Positions 47,636 to 57,487 of a stretch of 64,000 bases of DNA are shown here, piece after piece; the first letter of the stretch is position 1; the number at the start of each line of letters is the position of its first letter. The position numbers and the translations under genes are program-made. The notes under the pieces were generated by a model that worked only from the letters and a program-made list of their open reading frames with translations, was not told the DNA's origin and did not search any database. The stretch spans positions 130,392 to 194,391 of the forward strand of contig NZ_LMJT01000009.1 of assembly GCF_001429395.1 (NCBI RefSeq), given 5' to 3'. This DNA is from Allobosea sp. Root381. GTDB lineage: Bacteria > Pseudomonadota > Alphaproteobacteria > Rhizobiales > Beijerinckiaceae.

Positions 47636-48232
47636 ATGCGCCTGTCCTACCTGCGCGGCCATGCCGGCATGTAGGGCGTGATTCCGGTCGCGGCGACGCA
47701 TCCGGAGGCGGCTTTCGGCGTGCTCTTCACCCATAACGAGGGCTATTCGACCATGTGCGGCCACGCAACCATCGCGCTCGGCCGCTATGCCATCGAGCAT
47801 GGGCTGTTCCTGCCGTCGAGCCGGTGACGCGCTTTGCCATCGGGGCTCCCTGCGGCCTGCTGCGGCTCGAATGCGCGGTGGGCGGCGGCAAGGTCGAATG
47901 CGTGACCTTCGAGAGCGTGCCGGCCTTCGTCTACCGCCGCTATCTCGTCATCGAGGTACCGGGCTTCGGTGCCGTCACCACCGACATCGCCTGGTGGCGC
48001 CTTCTACTGCGTCCTGCCGGCCTCGCGCTTCGGGCTCGACCTGTTCGAGACGCCGGCGGCCGAACTGACCGAGGCGGCGGCTGCGCTGACCGACCGCGTC
48101 CGCGCGACGCTGCCGATCGCTCATCCGAGCGAACCCGATCTCGGCTTCCTCTATGGCACGATCGAAGCCGACGATCCGCTCGGCCATAGGCTCTCGCTGC
48201 CGTCGCGCTTCTCCGAGATTGGGCGCGGTTAA
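47636..48232 (+). pseudogene. Decayed proline racemase / trans-3-hydroxyproline dehydratase-family gene
   Basis: Three fragments of one protein are readable in shifting frames. The first, from ATG 47636 (after GGAGG), has an in-frame TAG at 47672 where relatives have tyrosine (GHADMY), then continues to STMCGHATIALGRYA, which contains the family's catalytic Cys in MCGH. A frame change near 47822 leads into VTRFAIGAPCGLLRLE and PGFGAVTTDIAW; another near 47995 leads into GGAFYCVLPASRFGLDL and DLGFLYGTIEADD. The expected first 50 or so residues and about 80 C-terminal residues are missing. Several independent lesions show it is dead. It follows the kinase gene. Confidence 0.85.
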
Positions 48233-48369
48233 CCCCGTCCGGGAAACCGATTTCTGCGAATGCCCTGGATGCGCCGGCCGGAATCCCGGCCTTTCGCGGA
48301 TTGGCGCAGGCTTCGGGTAATGTTTATCGGCCATGCTGTCGCGCGTCATCAGGCGGCAGGAGTGCGGAT

Positions 48370-50076
48370 ATGTCGGTCGGAAATCTCGGTGCGCGGCCGG
48401 CTGGCGCGCAGCGGTTCTCCTCTCGGCTGATCGGTCTTGTGGCAACGCCCGGCATCTGGATCGTCGCCTTCGCGCTCGTTGCCGCCGCTGCGCTCAGCCT
48501 GCCGCTGCGCCTGCCGCTCGGCCCGAATGCCTGGGACACGGTGATCTATCTTGACGCGATCCAGCGCATCGGTGTCGGCCAGGTTCCGAATATCGATTTC
48601 TTCGCGCCCGTCGGGCCGCTGGGCTATTACGGCGCGGCGCTGCTGGACCGACTTTTTCCGCGCGCCCAGCCGATGCTGCTTGCCAACTGGGCCTTGCTGC
48701 CGGTGCTACTGCCCGCGGCTTGGCTGCTCTGCGCGCATCTCGGCGCCCGTTCGCGGCCGCTCGCTTTGGCGCTGCTGCTGCCCTTCCTGCTCTTCGCCTC
48801 GCTGCCGATCAACCTGCACGGGCTCTATCCCGTCCCCGGCTTCGACGGCTACGGGCATTACAACCGCCATGTCGCGCTGCTGCTCTATCTGCTGATCGCG
48901 ACGCTGCTGTTCGTGCAGGACCGGCGTTGGGCGATCGGGCTGGTGGCGGCGCTGATGCTGACGCTCTTCCTGGTCAAGGTCACCGGCGCGGTGACGGGGA
49001 CCATGCTGGTCGGCTATGCGATCCTCGCCGGGCGCCTGCGCCTGCGCGATGCGCTGGCAGCGGCTGGGATAGTGATCGCGGCCCTCGGCGCTCTCGATCT
49101 CGCGACGGGGCTGGTGCGCGCCTACATCGCTGACATCCTCGCTTTGCTCGGCCTGAACACCGGCACGCTGCTGCCGCGCTTCGTCACCGTCGCATCCGTC
49201 AAGTTCAACGTCGTCGGCCCCTGCCTGCTGCTGCTCGGCATGCTGGCACTCGCCGCCGGGCGCGAGGGCGTGACGCTCTCGCTCGCGGGTCTGCGCCGCC
49301 TTTTGGCCTCGCCGCTCGGCTGGCTCGCTGCCTGCCTGTTCGCGCTGACCTTCTTCGAGACGCAGAACACGGGCTCGCTCGAATATATCGGCCTCTGGCC
49401 CGTCCTGCTGGTGATTCTCCGCGACTGGCGCCTGCGCCAGGAGCCGCTCAGGCCGGTGGTGCTGGTCCTCGCGCTGGCGGTCGCGCTGCCCAGCACGGTG
49501 ATCTTCGTCGAGCGCAGCGCGCGCGCCGCTCTGGGGGCCGCGGGCCAGGTCCCGCTCCCGGTTCCCGAACTCGGTCCGCTCGGCCGGGTCAGCGTGAAGG
49601 CGGACATCGCGGCGCGCGCGGCCGGGATGCTGGAGCATTACGCGACGCAGCCGGCCGCCTATCGCGATCTCGTCCGGCGCGGCCTGCTGCCCTCCTACAT
49701 CCTCTATTCGGAGATCGATTATCAGGCTGCCTGGCTGCTGGATGTCCGGCAGGGGCTGGCTGCGATCCGCGCCTGGGAGGCCGCGAACGGCCGCCGGCTC
49801 AACGGCTTCCTGACACTGGATTTCACCGATCCGTTTAACCGGCTGCTCGACCGGACGCCGCCGCGCCTCGTGCCAATCGGCATGGATCCGGGGCGGAGCA
49901 CCCCGGCTCTGGACGCCGATGCGCTCGCTGAGCTCGGCCGCACCGACGCCATCCTCGTCCCGAAATGCCCGCCGACTACGGCGCGCGAAGCCTTGCGCGA
50001 GCATTTCGCCGAAGCCCTGCGCGGCCGCAATCTGGTGCCGCTCTCGCCCTGTTGGGACATGTATCTGAGCGACTGA
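48370..50076 (+). CDS. Large polytopic membrane protein, glycosyltransferase/ligase-like, function unknown
   Basis: A 568-residue integral membrane protein with about ten to twelve helices in the first 430 residues and a soluble C-terminal domain. A first-loop segment GPNAWDTVIYLDAIQRIG with acidic residues, followed by VPNIDFFAPVGPLGYY, resembles the first periplasmic loop of GT-C glycosyltransferases and O-antigen-ligase-type proteins, where an Asp is catalytic. No nearby polysaccharide genes support this, so function is left open. AGGAG at good spacing fixes the start at 48370. Confidence 0.7.
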   Translation: MSVGNLGARPAGAQRFSSRLIGLVATPGIWIVAFALVAAAALSLPLRLPLGPNAWDTVIYLDAIQRIGVGQVPNIDFFAPVGPLGYYGAALLDRLFPRAQPMLLANWALLPVLLPAAWLLCAHLGARSRPLALALLLPFLLFASLPINLHGLYPVPGFDGYGHYNRHVALLLYLLIATLLFVQDRRWAIGLVAALMLTLFLVKVTGAVTGTMLVGYAILAGRLRLRDALAAAGIVIAALGALDLATGLVRAYIADILALLGLNTGTLLPRFVTVASVKFNVVGPCLLLLGMLALAAGREGVTLSLAGLRRLLASPLGWLAACLFALTFFETQNTGSLEYIGLWPVLLVILRDWRLRQEPLRPVVLVLALAVALPSTVIFVERSARAALGAAGQVPLPVPELGPLGRVSVKADIAARAAGMLEHYATQPAAYRDLVRRGLLPSYILYSEIDYQAAWLLDVRQGLAAIRAWEAANGRRLNGFLTLDFTDPFNRLLDRTPPRLVPIGMDPGRSTPALDADALAELGRTDAILVPKCPPTTAREALREHFAEALRGRNLVPLSPCWDMYLSD

Positions 50077-50082
50077 GCCCCC

Positions 50083-51060
50083 TCAGCCCGCCGCCGTCTG
50101 CCCGGCTTCCCAGCCGAGGATCGCGCGCTTGCGCGTCAGGCCCCAGTGATAGCCGGTGAGCGCGCCGGACTTACCGATGACGCGGTGGCACGGCACCACG
50201 AAGGAGATCGGGTTCTTGCCCACCGCCATGCCGACGGCCCGCGATGCGGTCGGCTTGCCGATGTGGCAGGCGACGTCGCCATAGGTCGTTGCGCGCCCGA
50301 CCGGGATGCGCAGCAGCGTCTCCCAGACCCGAACCTCGAAATCCGTGCCGATCAGCACGACGCGCAGCGGCGTTTCGGCCGCCCACGCCTTCGGGTCGAA
50401 GACGCGTGCGGCATAGGGTGCGGTCGCCTGCGGGTCGTAGCGGTAATCGGCATGAGGCCAGCGCCGCATCATGTCGGCCAGCGCCTCGGCCCGCCCGCCG
50501 ACGACCTTGCCGCCATCGAGCCCGTCCGAAACCCAGCCGAGCCCGGCGAGGCCGCGCTCCGTCGTCACGATCAGCGCCTCGCCGAAGGGGGAGGCATGGA
50601 AGCCGTAGGAGAGGGAAAGGCCCCCGCCGCCCGCCTTCCATTCGCCCGGCGACATCGCCTCATGCGTGACGAAGAGGTCGTGCAGGCGCCCGGGGCCGGA
50701 CAGCCCGACCTCCAGCGCCGTGTCGAGCACGCTGGCCGAGGCACCGAGCAGCCCCTTGGCGTGGTCGAGCGTGATCGCCTGCAGGAAGGCCTTCGGCGTC
50801 AGGCCGCACCAGCGCCGGAACAGGTGATGGACGTCCGTCGGCGTCGCGCCGGCGGCATCCGCGATCGCCTCGATCGTCGGCTGCGCCCGCCAGTTCTCGG
50901 TGATGTAGGCGAGGATGCGCCGCACCGTGTCATAGTCCGACCCCGGCGCGACGGACGGAAAATCGGCTGCCGCCGGAACCGCCCGCGTGGCGCGGGCGAG
51001 AACGGCGTCCGAAAAACGGGTCGGCCTCATCAGGCCGAGCTTCTGGATGTGAGCGGTCAT
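50083..51060 (-). CDS. AraC-type HTH fused to methylated-DNA-protein-cysteine methyltransferase (Ada/Ogt-like)
   Basis: A 325-residue DNA repair protein. Residues about 45-140 form an AraC-type HTH (IEAIADAAGATPTDVHHLFRR). The C-terminal Ogt domain has the methyl-acceptor cysteine in the PCHRV motif near residue 288 and the RATTYGDVA helix-turn-helix, so it repairs O6-alkylguanine by self-alkylation. The N-terminal zinc domain of full-length Ada, which takes methyl from phosphotriesters, is absent, so it cannot be the classical Ada sensor. ATG 51060 is chosen; nine extra codons upstream are possible. Confidence 0.93.
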   Translation of the reverse strand: MTAHIQKLGLMRPTRFSDAVLARATRAVPAAADFPSVAPGSDYDTVRRILAYITENWRAQPTIEAIADAAGATPTDVHHLFRRWCGLTPKAFLQAITLDHAKGLLGASASVLDTALEVGLSGPGRLHDLFVTHEAMSPGEWKAGGGGLSLSYGFHASPFGEALIVTTERGLAGLGWVSDGLDGGKVVGGRAEALADMMRRWPHADYRYDPQATAPYAARVFDPKAWAAETPLRVVLIGTDFEVRVWETLLRIPVGRATTYGDVACHIGKPTASRAVGMAVGKNPISFVVPCHRVIGKSGALTGYHWGLTRKRAILGWEAGQTAAG

Positions 51061-51189
51061 CGTTGTCACTCTCTCACTATCGATCATGCAGCGAAACTAG
51101 GCGGGCCGGCGGCTCTTCTCCACCCGAAAGCTGGCAATCCCGGTCGAATTCCCGCAGACCATGGCTCTGCAAGCGAACCCGGAGCGCCC

Positions 51190-51792
51190 ATGTCGAAACT
51201 GGCAAGCGAGATCGTCAGTCTCTACGAGCGGCACGCCGACGCCTTCGATGCGGCGCGCGGCAGGACGCTGTTCGAGGCGCGCTGGCTTGAACGCTTCGCC
51301 TCTTGCCTGCCTCCCGGCGCCGCGATCCTCGATATCGGCTGCGGCTCGGGCGAGCCGATCGCGCGCTATTTCATCGACAGGGGCTTTTCCGTCTCGGGCA
51401 TCGATTCGTCGCCCAAGCTGATCGGCCTCTGCCGCGCCCGTTTCCCGGACAGCGACTGGCAGGTCGCCGATATGCGCGCCCTTGCGCTGGGGCGCCGCTT
51501 CGACGGGTTGATCGCCTGGGACTCATTCTTTCATCTCACGCCGGAGGATCAGCGCGGCATGTTCGCGCTCTTCCGGGCTCACGCCGCCGAAGGCGCCGCC
51601 CTGATATTCACCAGCGGTCCCACTCACGGCGAGGCAATCGGTACCTTCGAGGGCGAGCCACTCTATCACGGCAGCCTGGCGCCGGAGGAATACCGGACGT
51701 TGCTCGCCGAAAACGGCTTCGAGGTCGTGCAGCATCTGGCGGAGGACCCGGCCTGCGGCGGCCACACTGTCTGGCTCGCCCGGCTTCGCTGA
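51190..51792 (+). CDS. Class I SAM-dependent methyltransferase
   Basis: A 200-residue methyltransferase. Motif I ILDIGCGSGEPIARYF (residues about 46-61) and the acidic end of strand two (VSGIDSSPKLI) form the SAM site; DGLIAWDSFFHLTPEDQ is motif post-II/III. The target substrate is unknown. It starts after a GGAG at proper spacing and is divergent from the Ogt-like gene and convergent with the DUF2244 gene. Confidence 0.9.
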   Translation: MSKLASEIVSLYERHADAFDAARGRTLFEARWLERFASCLPPGAAILDIGCGSGEPIARYFIDRGFSVSGIDSSPKLIGLCRARFPDSDWQVADMRALALGRRFDGLIAWDSFFHLTPEDQRGMFALFRAHAAEGAALIFTSGPTHGEAIGTFEGEPLYHGSLAPEEYRTLLAENGFEVVQHLAEDPACGGHTVWLARLR

Positions 51793-51793
51793 C

Positions 51794-52333
51794 CTAAGCC
51801 GTCTCGTAATCTGCCCCGCGCCGTGCCTTGGCCAGCGCCGTGCCGAGCGCCTCGGCAAACCCCTCGCGCTCGCCGGGCGACAGGGCGCTCGCCACCGTGA
51901 CGCTGCGTCCGCGCGAGACCAGATTCAGCCCCAGCAGCCCGTAATCCTCGTCCTGCTGGCGTTCCAGCTTGGTCCAGGCGGGGTTGGAGCGCCAGACAGC
52001 CTCGCGCCCCTGATGCGTCACCTTCCGCAGCAGCACTTCGAGCGGTGTCACGACGATGCGCTCGAAGGCGCGGGCATGGCGGAAATTGACGTGGAAGGCG
52101 ATGAACAGCGCGATCACGTCGAGCCCGAAGAAGCCGGCCACCGGCCAGGCGCCGAGCACGACGAAGGGGATCGAGGAGGCGACGCTGGCGAGGCAGACCA
52201 GCGTCATCACGATGCGGAAGCCGTTCTTGCCGAGCGAGCGATGCGGCGTGATGGTGGCGTCGAAGACCGGGCGCTCGGCTATGGCGGGCGGCGCATCGTC
52301 CGGCTCCGCTGAATGGCGCTTGCCGAGGTCCAT
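51794..52333 (-). CDS. DUF2244-family membrane protein
   Basis: A 179-residue inner-membrane protein with two central helices (about 43-62 and 68-85) flanked by cytosolic regions. The conserved ITPHRSLGKNGFRIVM, FHVNFRHARAFERI and the WRSNPAWTKLER region identify DUF2244. Function is unknown. It is divergent from nth with 20 bases between starts, a neighbourhood seen repeatedly in this bacterial order. Confidence 0.9.
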   Translation of the reverse strand: MDLGKRHSAEPDDAPPAIAERPVFDATITPHRSLGKNGFRIVMTLVCLASVASSIPFVVLGAWPVAGFFGLDVIALFIAFHVNFRHARAFERIVVTPLEVLLRKVTHQGREAVWRSNPAWTKLERQQDEDYGLLGLNLVSRGRSVTVASALSPGEREGFAEALGTALAKARRGADYETA

Positions 52334-52353
52334 GCGCCCACTATAACGCCCGC

Positions 52354-53055
52354 ATGACCCAGGAGAACAGGCCCCTGCGCCGCCCCACGGGCGCCGCGCG
52401 GATCACGAAGCCGCGCGCCCGCAGCGCCGCCGGCGTGCGCGAGATCTTCACGCGCTTCCGGACCGCGAACCCAGAACCGAAAGGCGAGCTCGAATCGGTC
52501 AACGCCTTCACGCTGCTGGTCGCGGTCGTGCTCTCGGCGCAGGCCACCGACGCCGGCGTCAACAAGGCCACCCGCCCGCTCTTCGCCATCGCCGACACGC
52601 CGGAAAAGATGCTGGCGCTCGGCGAGGACACCGTCCGCGACTACATCAAGACGATCGGCCTGTTCCGCACCAAGGCGAAGAACGTCATCGCGCTCTGCCA
52701 CAAGCTGATCGCGGAATTCGGCGGCGAGGTGCCGGCGACGCGCGAGGCGTTGGAGAGCCTGCCGGGCGTCGGTCGCAAGACCGCGAATGTCGTCCTCAAT
52801 ATCGCCTTCGGCGAGATCACCCATGCGGTCGACACCCACGTGTTCCGCGTCTCGAACCGGCTGCGCATCGCGCCGGGCAAGAACGTGCTGCAGGTGGAAC
52901 TCGGCCTCGAGAAGGCGATTCCGCCCGAGTTCGGCCACCACGCCCATCACTGGCTCATCCTGCACGGGCGCTATGTCTGCAAGGCGCTGCGGCCCGAATG
53001 CGGCCGCTGCATCCAGGTCGATCTCTGCGATTCCGCCGACAAGCGGGTGGTCTAA
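52354..53055 (+). CDS. nth: Endonuclease III (DNA glycosylase/AP lyase) Nth
   Basis: Base-excision repair enzyme, 233 residues, removing oxidised pyrimidines. The helix-hairpin-helix LESLPGVGRKTANVVLN carries the catalytic lysine, the catalytic aspartate follows in AVDTHVFRVSNR, and the C-terminal [4Fe-4S] cluster motif C-x6-C-x2-C-x5-C is complete (CKALRPECGRCIQVDLC). The basic N-terminal extension of about 25 residues is longer than in Escherichia coli. It is divergent from DUF2244. Confidence 0.97.
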   Translation: MTQENRPLRRPTGAARITKPRARSAAGVREIFTRFRTANPEPKGELESVNAFTLLVAVVLSAQATDAGVNKATRPLFAIADTPEKMLALGEDTVRDYIKTIGLFRTKAKNVIALCHKLIAEFGGEVPATREALESLPGVGRKTANVVLNIAFGEITHAVDTHVFRVSNRLRIAPGKNVLQVELGLEKAIPPEFGHHAHHWLILHGRYVCKALRPECGRCIQVDLCDSADKRVV

Positions 53056-53073
53056 GCCGCCGTCACAGCGGAC

Positions 53074-53574
53074 TCACGGGCCGGTTGTGCCGAGCGTGGG
53101 GAAGGAGAACGACGGCACACCGATGAGCGGCGACCGGATGCTCGACGATGCAGGCAACGGATTGTCCCGCGGCGGTCCGGGCGGGCTCGGGCTGCTGGCA
53201 CCGGCCGCGAGCGCATCGGCCCTGCGCCGCGCCGCCGCGCGATCCTGCGCCGCGGCTTCCAGGTCGTTCGCCGGTACCGGCCGGCCGAGCCGCGCCAGTG
53301 CCTCTGCGGCCTGTGGGGCGCCCCAGCGCGCGCTTTCTGCGTAGTAGGATAGGTAGAGCTTCTCGTCCCGCGGGAAGCCGGCGACGCCGATTTCATGACA
53401 GCGCCCGATGGCGAAGAGCTGCGAGCCGGAGCCGCCCGCCGCGACGCTGGCCCTCGCGGCCTCGCACCATTCCGGCGAGTCCGGTTGGGCCGAGGCGAAG
53501 CCGAGCCCCGCCATGCCGTTGCAGCCGGCGAGGCCGGTCGCGAGGAGAAATACCGGGCCGAGGCGGCGTCTCAC
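53074..53574 (-). CDS. Small Sel1-like lipoprotein
   Basis: A 166-residue exported protein. A signal sequence ends in the lipobox LAGC (Cys near residue 18). Residues about 30-95 contain a Sel1/TPR-like helical pair (YLSYYAESARWGAPQAAEALARLG). The C-terminal 70 residues are Pro/Ser/Ala-rich and probably disordered. It starts with GTG because an overlapping ATG is closed by an immediate stop. It is convergent with nth and its function is unknown. Confidence 0.7.
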   Translation of the reverse strand: MRRRLGPVFLLATGLAGCNGMAGLGFASAQPDSPEWCEAARASVAAGGSGSQLFAIGRCHEIGVAGFPRDEKLYLSYYAESARWGAPQAAEALARLGRPVPANDLEAAAQDRAAARRRADALAAGASSPSPPGPPRDNPLPASSSIRSPLIGVPSFSFPTLGTTGP

Positions 53575-53587
53575 CGCATGATCCGGC

Positions 53588-54532
53588 TCAATAGCCCCGC
53601 GCCGGATCGACGACGTGCTCCAGCGGCTCGCCCGCCTCGAGCCGCCGGATCTGGGCCGCGATCTGCGTCGCGATCGCCTCGGGCTCCGACATTGCCGCGT
53701 TATGCGGCGTGACCGTCACGGCCGGATGGGTCCAGAGCTTCGATTCGACCGGCAGCGGCTCGGTCTCGAAGACGTCGAGCGTTGCGCCCTTGAGGGTCCC
53801 GGCATCGAGCGCTGCCAGGATGTCGGCCTCGACCTGCAGCCCGCCGCGCCCGGCATTGATCAGGAAGGGACCGCCCAGCCGCCCGTCCTGCGCCAGGCCG
53901 GCCAGCATCGTGGCGTCGATCGTGCCGCGCGTCTCGTCGGTCAGCGGCAGGAGGCTGACGAGGATGTCGGTGCGGGCGAGAAAGGGCGCCATGCCGTCGG
54001 TGCCGGCGAAGGTCTGGAGCCCCGCGACGCTCTTCGGCGAGCGACTCCAGCCGGCGACGTCGAAGCCCATGACCTTCAGCTTGCGCGCCGCGTCCTGCCC
54101 GAGTTCGCCCAGCCCCATCATGCCGACCCGCACCGAGCGGGCGGCCGGCTGGTTGCGGTCGTCCTCCCAGCTCGACTGGCGCTGCTGGCTGTCGTAGCGG
54201 CGCTGCTGCCGCAGATGCAGCAGGCAGTGCAGCACGATGTACTCGCTCATCCGGGTCGTCAGATCGGGATCGACGACGCGCGCGATCGGCACCTCGGGCA
54301 GGCGGGTGTCGGCGAAGAGATGGTCGACGCCGGCGCCGAGCGAGAAGATCGCGGCGAGGTTCGGCAGGCCGGCGAGGCTGCCCTCCGGATGCTTCCAGCT
54401 CGCGACGTAATGCACCGAGCGCCGGTCGAACGGCTCGCCCAGGATCACGATCGGCATGTCCGGCAGCAGCGCCTTGAAGCGCTCGCGCCAGTCCTCGACA
54501 TGCCAGCCGGTCATTGCCAGAAGCAGGCTCAT
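53588..54532 (-). CDS. ghrA: 2-hydroxyacid dehydrogenase, glyoxylate/hydroxypyruvate reductase A type
   Basis: A 314-residue NAD(P)H-dependent reductase of the D-2-hydroxyacid dehydrogenase family. The nucleotide-binding motif [16 protein letters not shown] lies near residues 138-153. Catalytic residues are in INAGRGG (Arg), the DVFETEPLP block (Glu), and the late PHNAAMS motif (His). GhrA-like length and the short N-terminal domain fit. Its ATG overlaps deoA's stop (ATGA), so it is the last gene of the nucleoside operon, an unusual partner; it may reduce a 2-keto acid formed from deoxyribose catabolism. Confidence 0.88.
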   Translation of the reverse strand: MSLLLAMTGWHVEDWRERFKALLPDMPIVILGEPFDRRSVHYVASWKHPEGSLAGLPNLAAIFSLGAGVDHLFADTRLPEVPIARVVDPDLTTRMSEYIVLHCLLHLRQQRRYDSQQRQSSWEDDRNQPAARSVRVGMMGLGELGQDAARKLKVMGFDVAGWSRSPKSVAGLQTFAGTDGMAPFLARTDILVSLLPLTDETRGTIDATMLAGLAQDGRLGGPFLINAGRGGLQVEADILAALDAGTLKGATLDVFETEPLPVESKLWTHPAVTVTPHNAAMSEPEAIATQIAAQIRRLEAGEPLEHVVDPARGY

Positions 54533-55857
54533 GCGTGCGTACTCTCCGTGATGCGTTCCGCGACCAGTGCGCCGCGCTCCGGCGCACCCTCTCCCAGACG
54601 ATAGGCCTCGCGCAAGCGGGCTTTCGCCCTTTCGAAGCCGTCCTCATCGCGGGCATGGACGATGCCGAGCGGCCGGTCGGGGCCGAGCGTATCGCCGACC
54701 CCCGCCAGCGCGACGATGCCGACGGCCGGGTCGATCGGATCCTGCGGACGTGTCCGCCCGCCGCCCAGCGCCACCACGGCCTGGCCGACGCCGCGCGTAT
54801 CGACGCTCTGGACGATCGCGGCCGCATCGGCATGGACAGCCCGGACGATCGGCGCCGCGGCAAGATGTTTTGCCGGCTTCTCCAGCAGGTCGGCCGGCCC
54901 GCCCAGCGCTGCGATCATCCGGGCGAAGCGTTCGGCCGCAGCCCCGCTGGCGAAAGCTGCCTCGATCTTCGCGGTCGCGTCCTCGATATCGGCGGCGAGC
55001 CGGCCGAGCAGCAGCATCTCGGCCGCGAGCGCGACGGTGACCGCATGGAACCGCGGCTCCCGTCGCTTGCCGGTGAGGTGGTCGAGCGCATAGGTGACTT
55101 CCAGCGCGTTGCCGGCGGCCGTCGCCAGCGGCTCGTCCATGTCGGTCATCAGCGCCGTCGTCGGCAGTCCCGCGCCATTGGCGACGCCGACCAGCGCATC
55201 GGCCAGCGCCAGCCCCTTGCGGTAATCCGGGAGGAAGGCGCCCGAGCCGTATTTCACGTCCATGACGAGGCCGTGCAATCCGGCGGCGAGCTTCTTCGAC
55301 AGGATCGACGAGGTCAGAAGCGGAATCGTCTCGACGGTCGCAGTGACGTCGCGGATGGCGTAGAGCCGTTTGTCGGCCGGGGCGAGATCGTCTGTCTGGC
55401 CGATGATGGCGCAGCCCTGCTCACGCACCACCTTGCGAAACAGTGCATTGTCCGGCTGCGTTACATAGCCGGGAATGCTGTCGAGCTTGTCGAGCGTCCC
55501 GCCGGTATGGCCGAGGCCGCGGCCCGAGATCATCGGCACATAGCCGCCGCAGGCCGCCACCGCCGCGGCGAGCGGCAGGCTCACCGTGTCGCCAACGCCG
55601 CCGGTCGAATGCTTGTCGAGCGCCGGGCCCGGCAGGTCATCCCAGTTCAGCACCGTTCCGGAATCGCGCATGGCCAGCGTCAGCGCGACGCGCTCCTTCG
55701 CGCTCATGTCGCGGAAGAAGATCGCCATGGCGAAGGCCGCTGCCTGGCCCTCGCTGACGCTGTGGTCGGCGATGCCGGCGACGATCTGGCGGATATCGGC
55801 CTCGGGCAATTCCCAGCCATCGCGCTTGGCGGCGATTATCTCCTGCGTCAGCTTCAT
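54529..55857 (-). CDS. deoA: Thymidine phosphorylase DeoA
   Basis: Pyrimidine nucleoside phosphorylase, 442 residues, converting thymidine or deoxyuridine plus phosphate to base and deoxyribose-1-phosphate. The N-terminal family signature [13 protein letters not shown] and the substrate/phosphate motif [18 protein letters not shown] are intact, followed by [17 protein letters not shown]. It is part of the nucleoside operon, one base after deoC, and its stop overlaps the ghrA start. A phosphopentomutase (deoB) is not in the window, although deoC needs deoxyribose-5-phosphate. Confidence 0.97.
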   Translation of the reverse strand: MKLTQEIIAAKRDGWELPEADIRQIVAGIADHSVSEGQAAAFAMAIFFRDMSAKERVALTLAMRDSGTVLNWDDLPGPALDKHSTGGVGDTVSLPLAAAVAACGGYVPMISGRGLGHTGGTLDKLDSIPGYVTQPDNALFRKVVREQGCAIIGQTDDLAPADKRLYAIRDVTATVETIPLLTSSILSKKLAAGLHGLVMDVKYGSGAFLPDYRKGLALADALVGVANGAGLPTTALMTDMDEPLATAAGNALEVTYALDHLTGKRREPRFHAVTVALAAEMLLLGRLAADIEDATAKIEAAFASGAAAERFARMIAALGGPADLLEKPAKHLAAAPIVRAVHADAAAIVQSVDTRGVGQAVVALGGGRTRPQDPIDPAVGIVALAGVGDTLGPDRPLGIVHARDEDGFERAKARLREAYRLGEGAPERGALVAERITESTHA

Positions 55858-55858
55858 C

Positions 55859-56617
55859 TCAGTAAGGTCCGTCCGCCCGTTCCGTCTTGCCGCCGGTCAT
55901 CGCCTCGATCAGCACCTGATGCAGGCCGCTGGCGCCGAAACGGAATGTTTTCGCCGTGGCCCAGCCCGGCCCCATGATCGCGTCGGCAAGGTCGAGATAG
56001 CCCGTCGCGTCCGCGAGGCTACGGATGCCGCCCGAGGGCTTTAGCCCGACTGGCCGCCCGGCGTTAGCGATCACCTCCAGCATCGTCCGCGCGGCGGGCA
56101 GGCTGGCCGAATGCGCGGTCTTGCCGGTCGAAGTCTTGATGAAGTCCGCACCATGAACGATCGCCAGCTCGGAGGCGGCGCGCACCTTCACGAGGTCCGG
56201 ATATTCGCCGGTCTCGAGGATCACCTTCAGCGTCTTGCCCCGGCTGGCCTCCCGGACGCGTGCGACCATCGCTGCGGCGCTCTCGCTGTCGCCTGTCAGA
56301 AAAACACGCCAAGGCAGGACGAGGTCGATCTCGTCGGCACCGGCGGCGAGCGCGATCCGCGTATCGTCCACCACCGCGGCCGCTTCGTCCGCGCCGGCGG
56401 GAAAGTTGACGACGGTCGCGATCCTGACGGGCCCCGCTCCCAGCAGGCTCCGCGCCTGCGCCACGAAGCGCGGCCAGATGCAGATGGCGGCAACCGGCAC
56501 CGGCGGCGCCACTGCCTTCGCGCAGAGCGCCGCGAGCCCGGCCGCATCGGCATGGTCGGTGAGGTCGGTCAGGTCGAGCAAGGCAAGCGCGCGGGCGGCA
56601 ATCTCGGCGTCCGTCAT
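55859..56617 (-). CDS. deoC: Deoxyribose-phosphate aldolase DeoC
   Basis: Class I aldolase, 252 residues, cleaving 2-deoxyribose-5-phosphate to glyceraldehyde-3-phosphate and acetaldehyde. The Schiff-base lysine lies in [11 protein letters not shown] and the second lysine in [10 protein letters not shown]. Early residues ([18 protein letters not shown]) match the short DeoC form. It starts at ATG 56617, overlapping the purine nucleoside phosphorylase stop by four bases, and is followed by deoA. Confidence 0.95.
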   Translation of the reverse strand: MTDAEIAARALALLDLTDLTDHADAAGLAALCAKAVAPPVPVAAICIWPRFVAQARSLLGAGPVRIATVVNFPAGADEAAAVVDDTRIALAAGADEIDLVLPWRVFLTGDSESAAAMVARVREASRGKTLKVILETGEYPDLVKVRAASELAIVHGADFIKTSTGKTAHSASLPAARTMLEVIANAGRPVGLKPSGGIRSLADATGYLDLADAIMGPGWATAKTFRFGASGLHQVLIEAMTGGKTERADGPY

Positions 56618-57435
56618 GCGTCTGCGAGCTCCCTCAGGAAGGCTCGCAGCAGCCGCGCCAGTTCGCCGCCGGAGGCCGAGGCGACATCCTTGGTTTCGCC
56701 GTGATGCGGCGCGCCGCCATGAAGCCCCGCGCCCATATTGGTAACGACCGAGACCGCCGCGACGCGCAGGCCCTGCCGCCGCGCCAGGATGACCTCGGGA
56801 ACGGTCGACATGCCGACGAGGTCTGCCCCCAGCACCTGTGCCATCCGGATCTCGGCCGGCGTCTCGAAGCTCGGCCCGGAGAACCACATATAGACGCCTT
56901 CGCCGAGCGGCAGCCCGGCCTTGCCGGCCGCCGCCTTCAACCTTTCGCGCAAGGCCGGGTCATAGGCGTCGACCATGGGCACGAAGCGGCCGTCACCGGT
57001 ATCGCCGATCAGCGGGTTCGGGCCGTTGAGATTGATGTGGTCGTTGACCAGCACGAGGCTGCCCGGCGGCAATTCGGGTCGCAGAGAGCCTGCCGCATTG
57101 GTCAGGATCAGCGGCGGCGAGCCCAGCGCGGTCAGCATGCCGAGCGGCACCCGCATCGCGGCCGGATCGCCGCCTTCGTAATAATGCGCCCGGCCCTGGA
57201 ATATGAGCACCGTCCGGCCTTCGAGCCTGCCGATGCAGAGTTGACGGGCATGGCCGGAGACGGCGCCCGACGGGAAGCCGGGAATCGCGGCATAGGGAAT
57301 GCGGACCGCATCCTCGACCTGCTCGGCGAGCAGGCCGAGCCCCGTCCCGAGCACGATGGCGCAGTCGATGGCTCGCGTCACGCCGTGCTCGGCGAGAATG
57401 CGCGCGGCCCTTTCGAATTCGGCTTCGCTGCTCAT
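56614..57435 (-). CDS. Purine nucleoside phosphorylase, class II trimeric type
   Basis: A 273-residue phosphorylase splitting purine (deoxy)nucleosides into base and (deoxy)ribose-1-phosphate. The family motifs VLGTGLGLLAEQV, VSGHARQL, LTNAAGSLRPEL and FSGPSFETPAEIRM are present, with the phosphate-binding histidine in FQGRAHYYEG. The MVDAYDP block is typical of the PunA/PNP class. It is located after cdd and before deoC in the nucleoside operon. Confidence 0.94.
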   Translation of the reverse strand: MSSEAEFERAARILAEHGVTRAIDCAIVLGTGLGLLAEQVEDAVRIPYAAIPGFPSGAVSGHARQLCIGRLEGRTVLIFQGRAHYYEGGDPAAMRVPLGMLTALGSPPLILTNAAGSLRPELPPGSLVLVNDHINLNGPNPLIGDTGDGRFVPMVDAYDPALRERLKAAAGKAGLPLGEGVYMWFSGPSFETPAEIRMAQVLGADLVGMSTVPEVILARRQGLRVAAVSVVTNMGAGLHGGAPHHGETKDVASASGGELARLLRAFLRELADA

Positions 57436-57487
57436 GGCCTGCCGGATGGTCTGCGCCGAAGGGAACAGGGCTTGAAACGATGACTAA

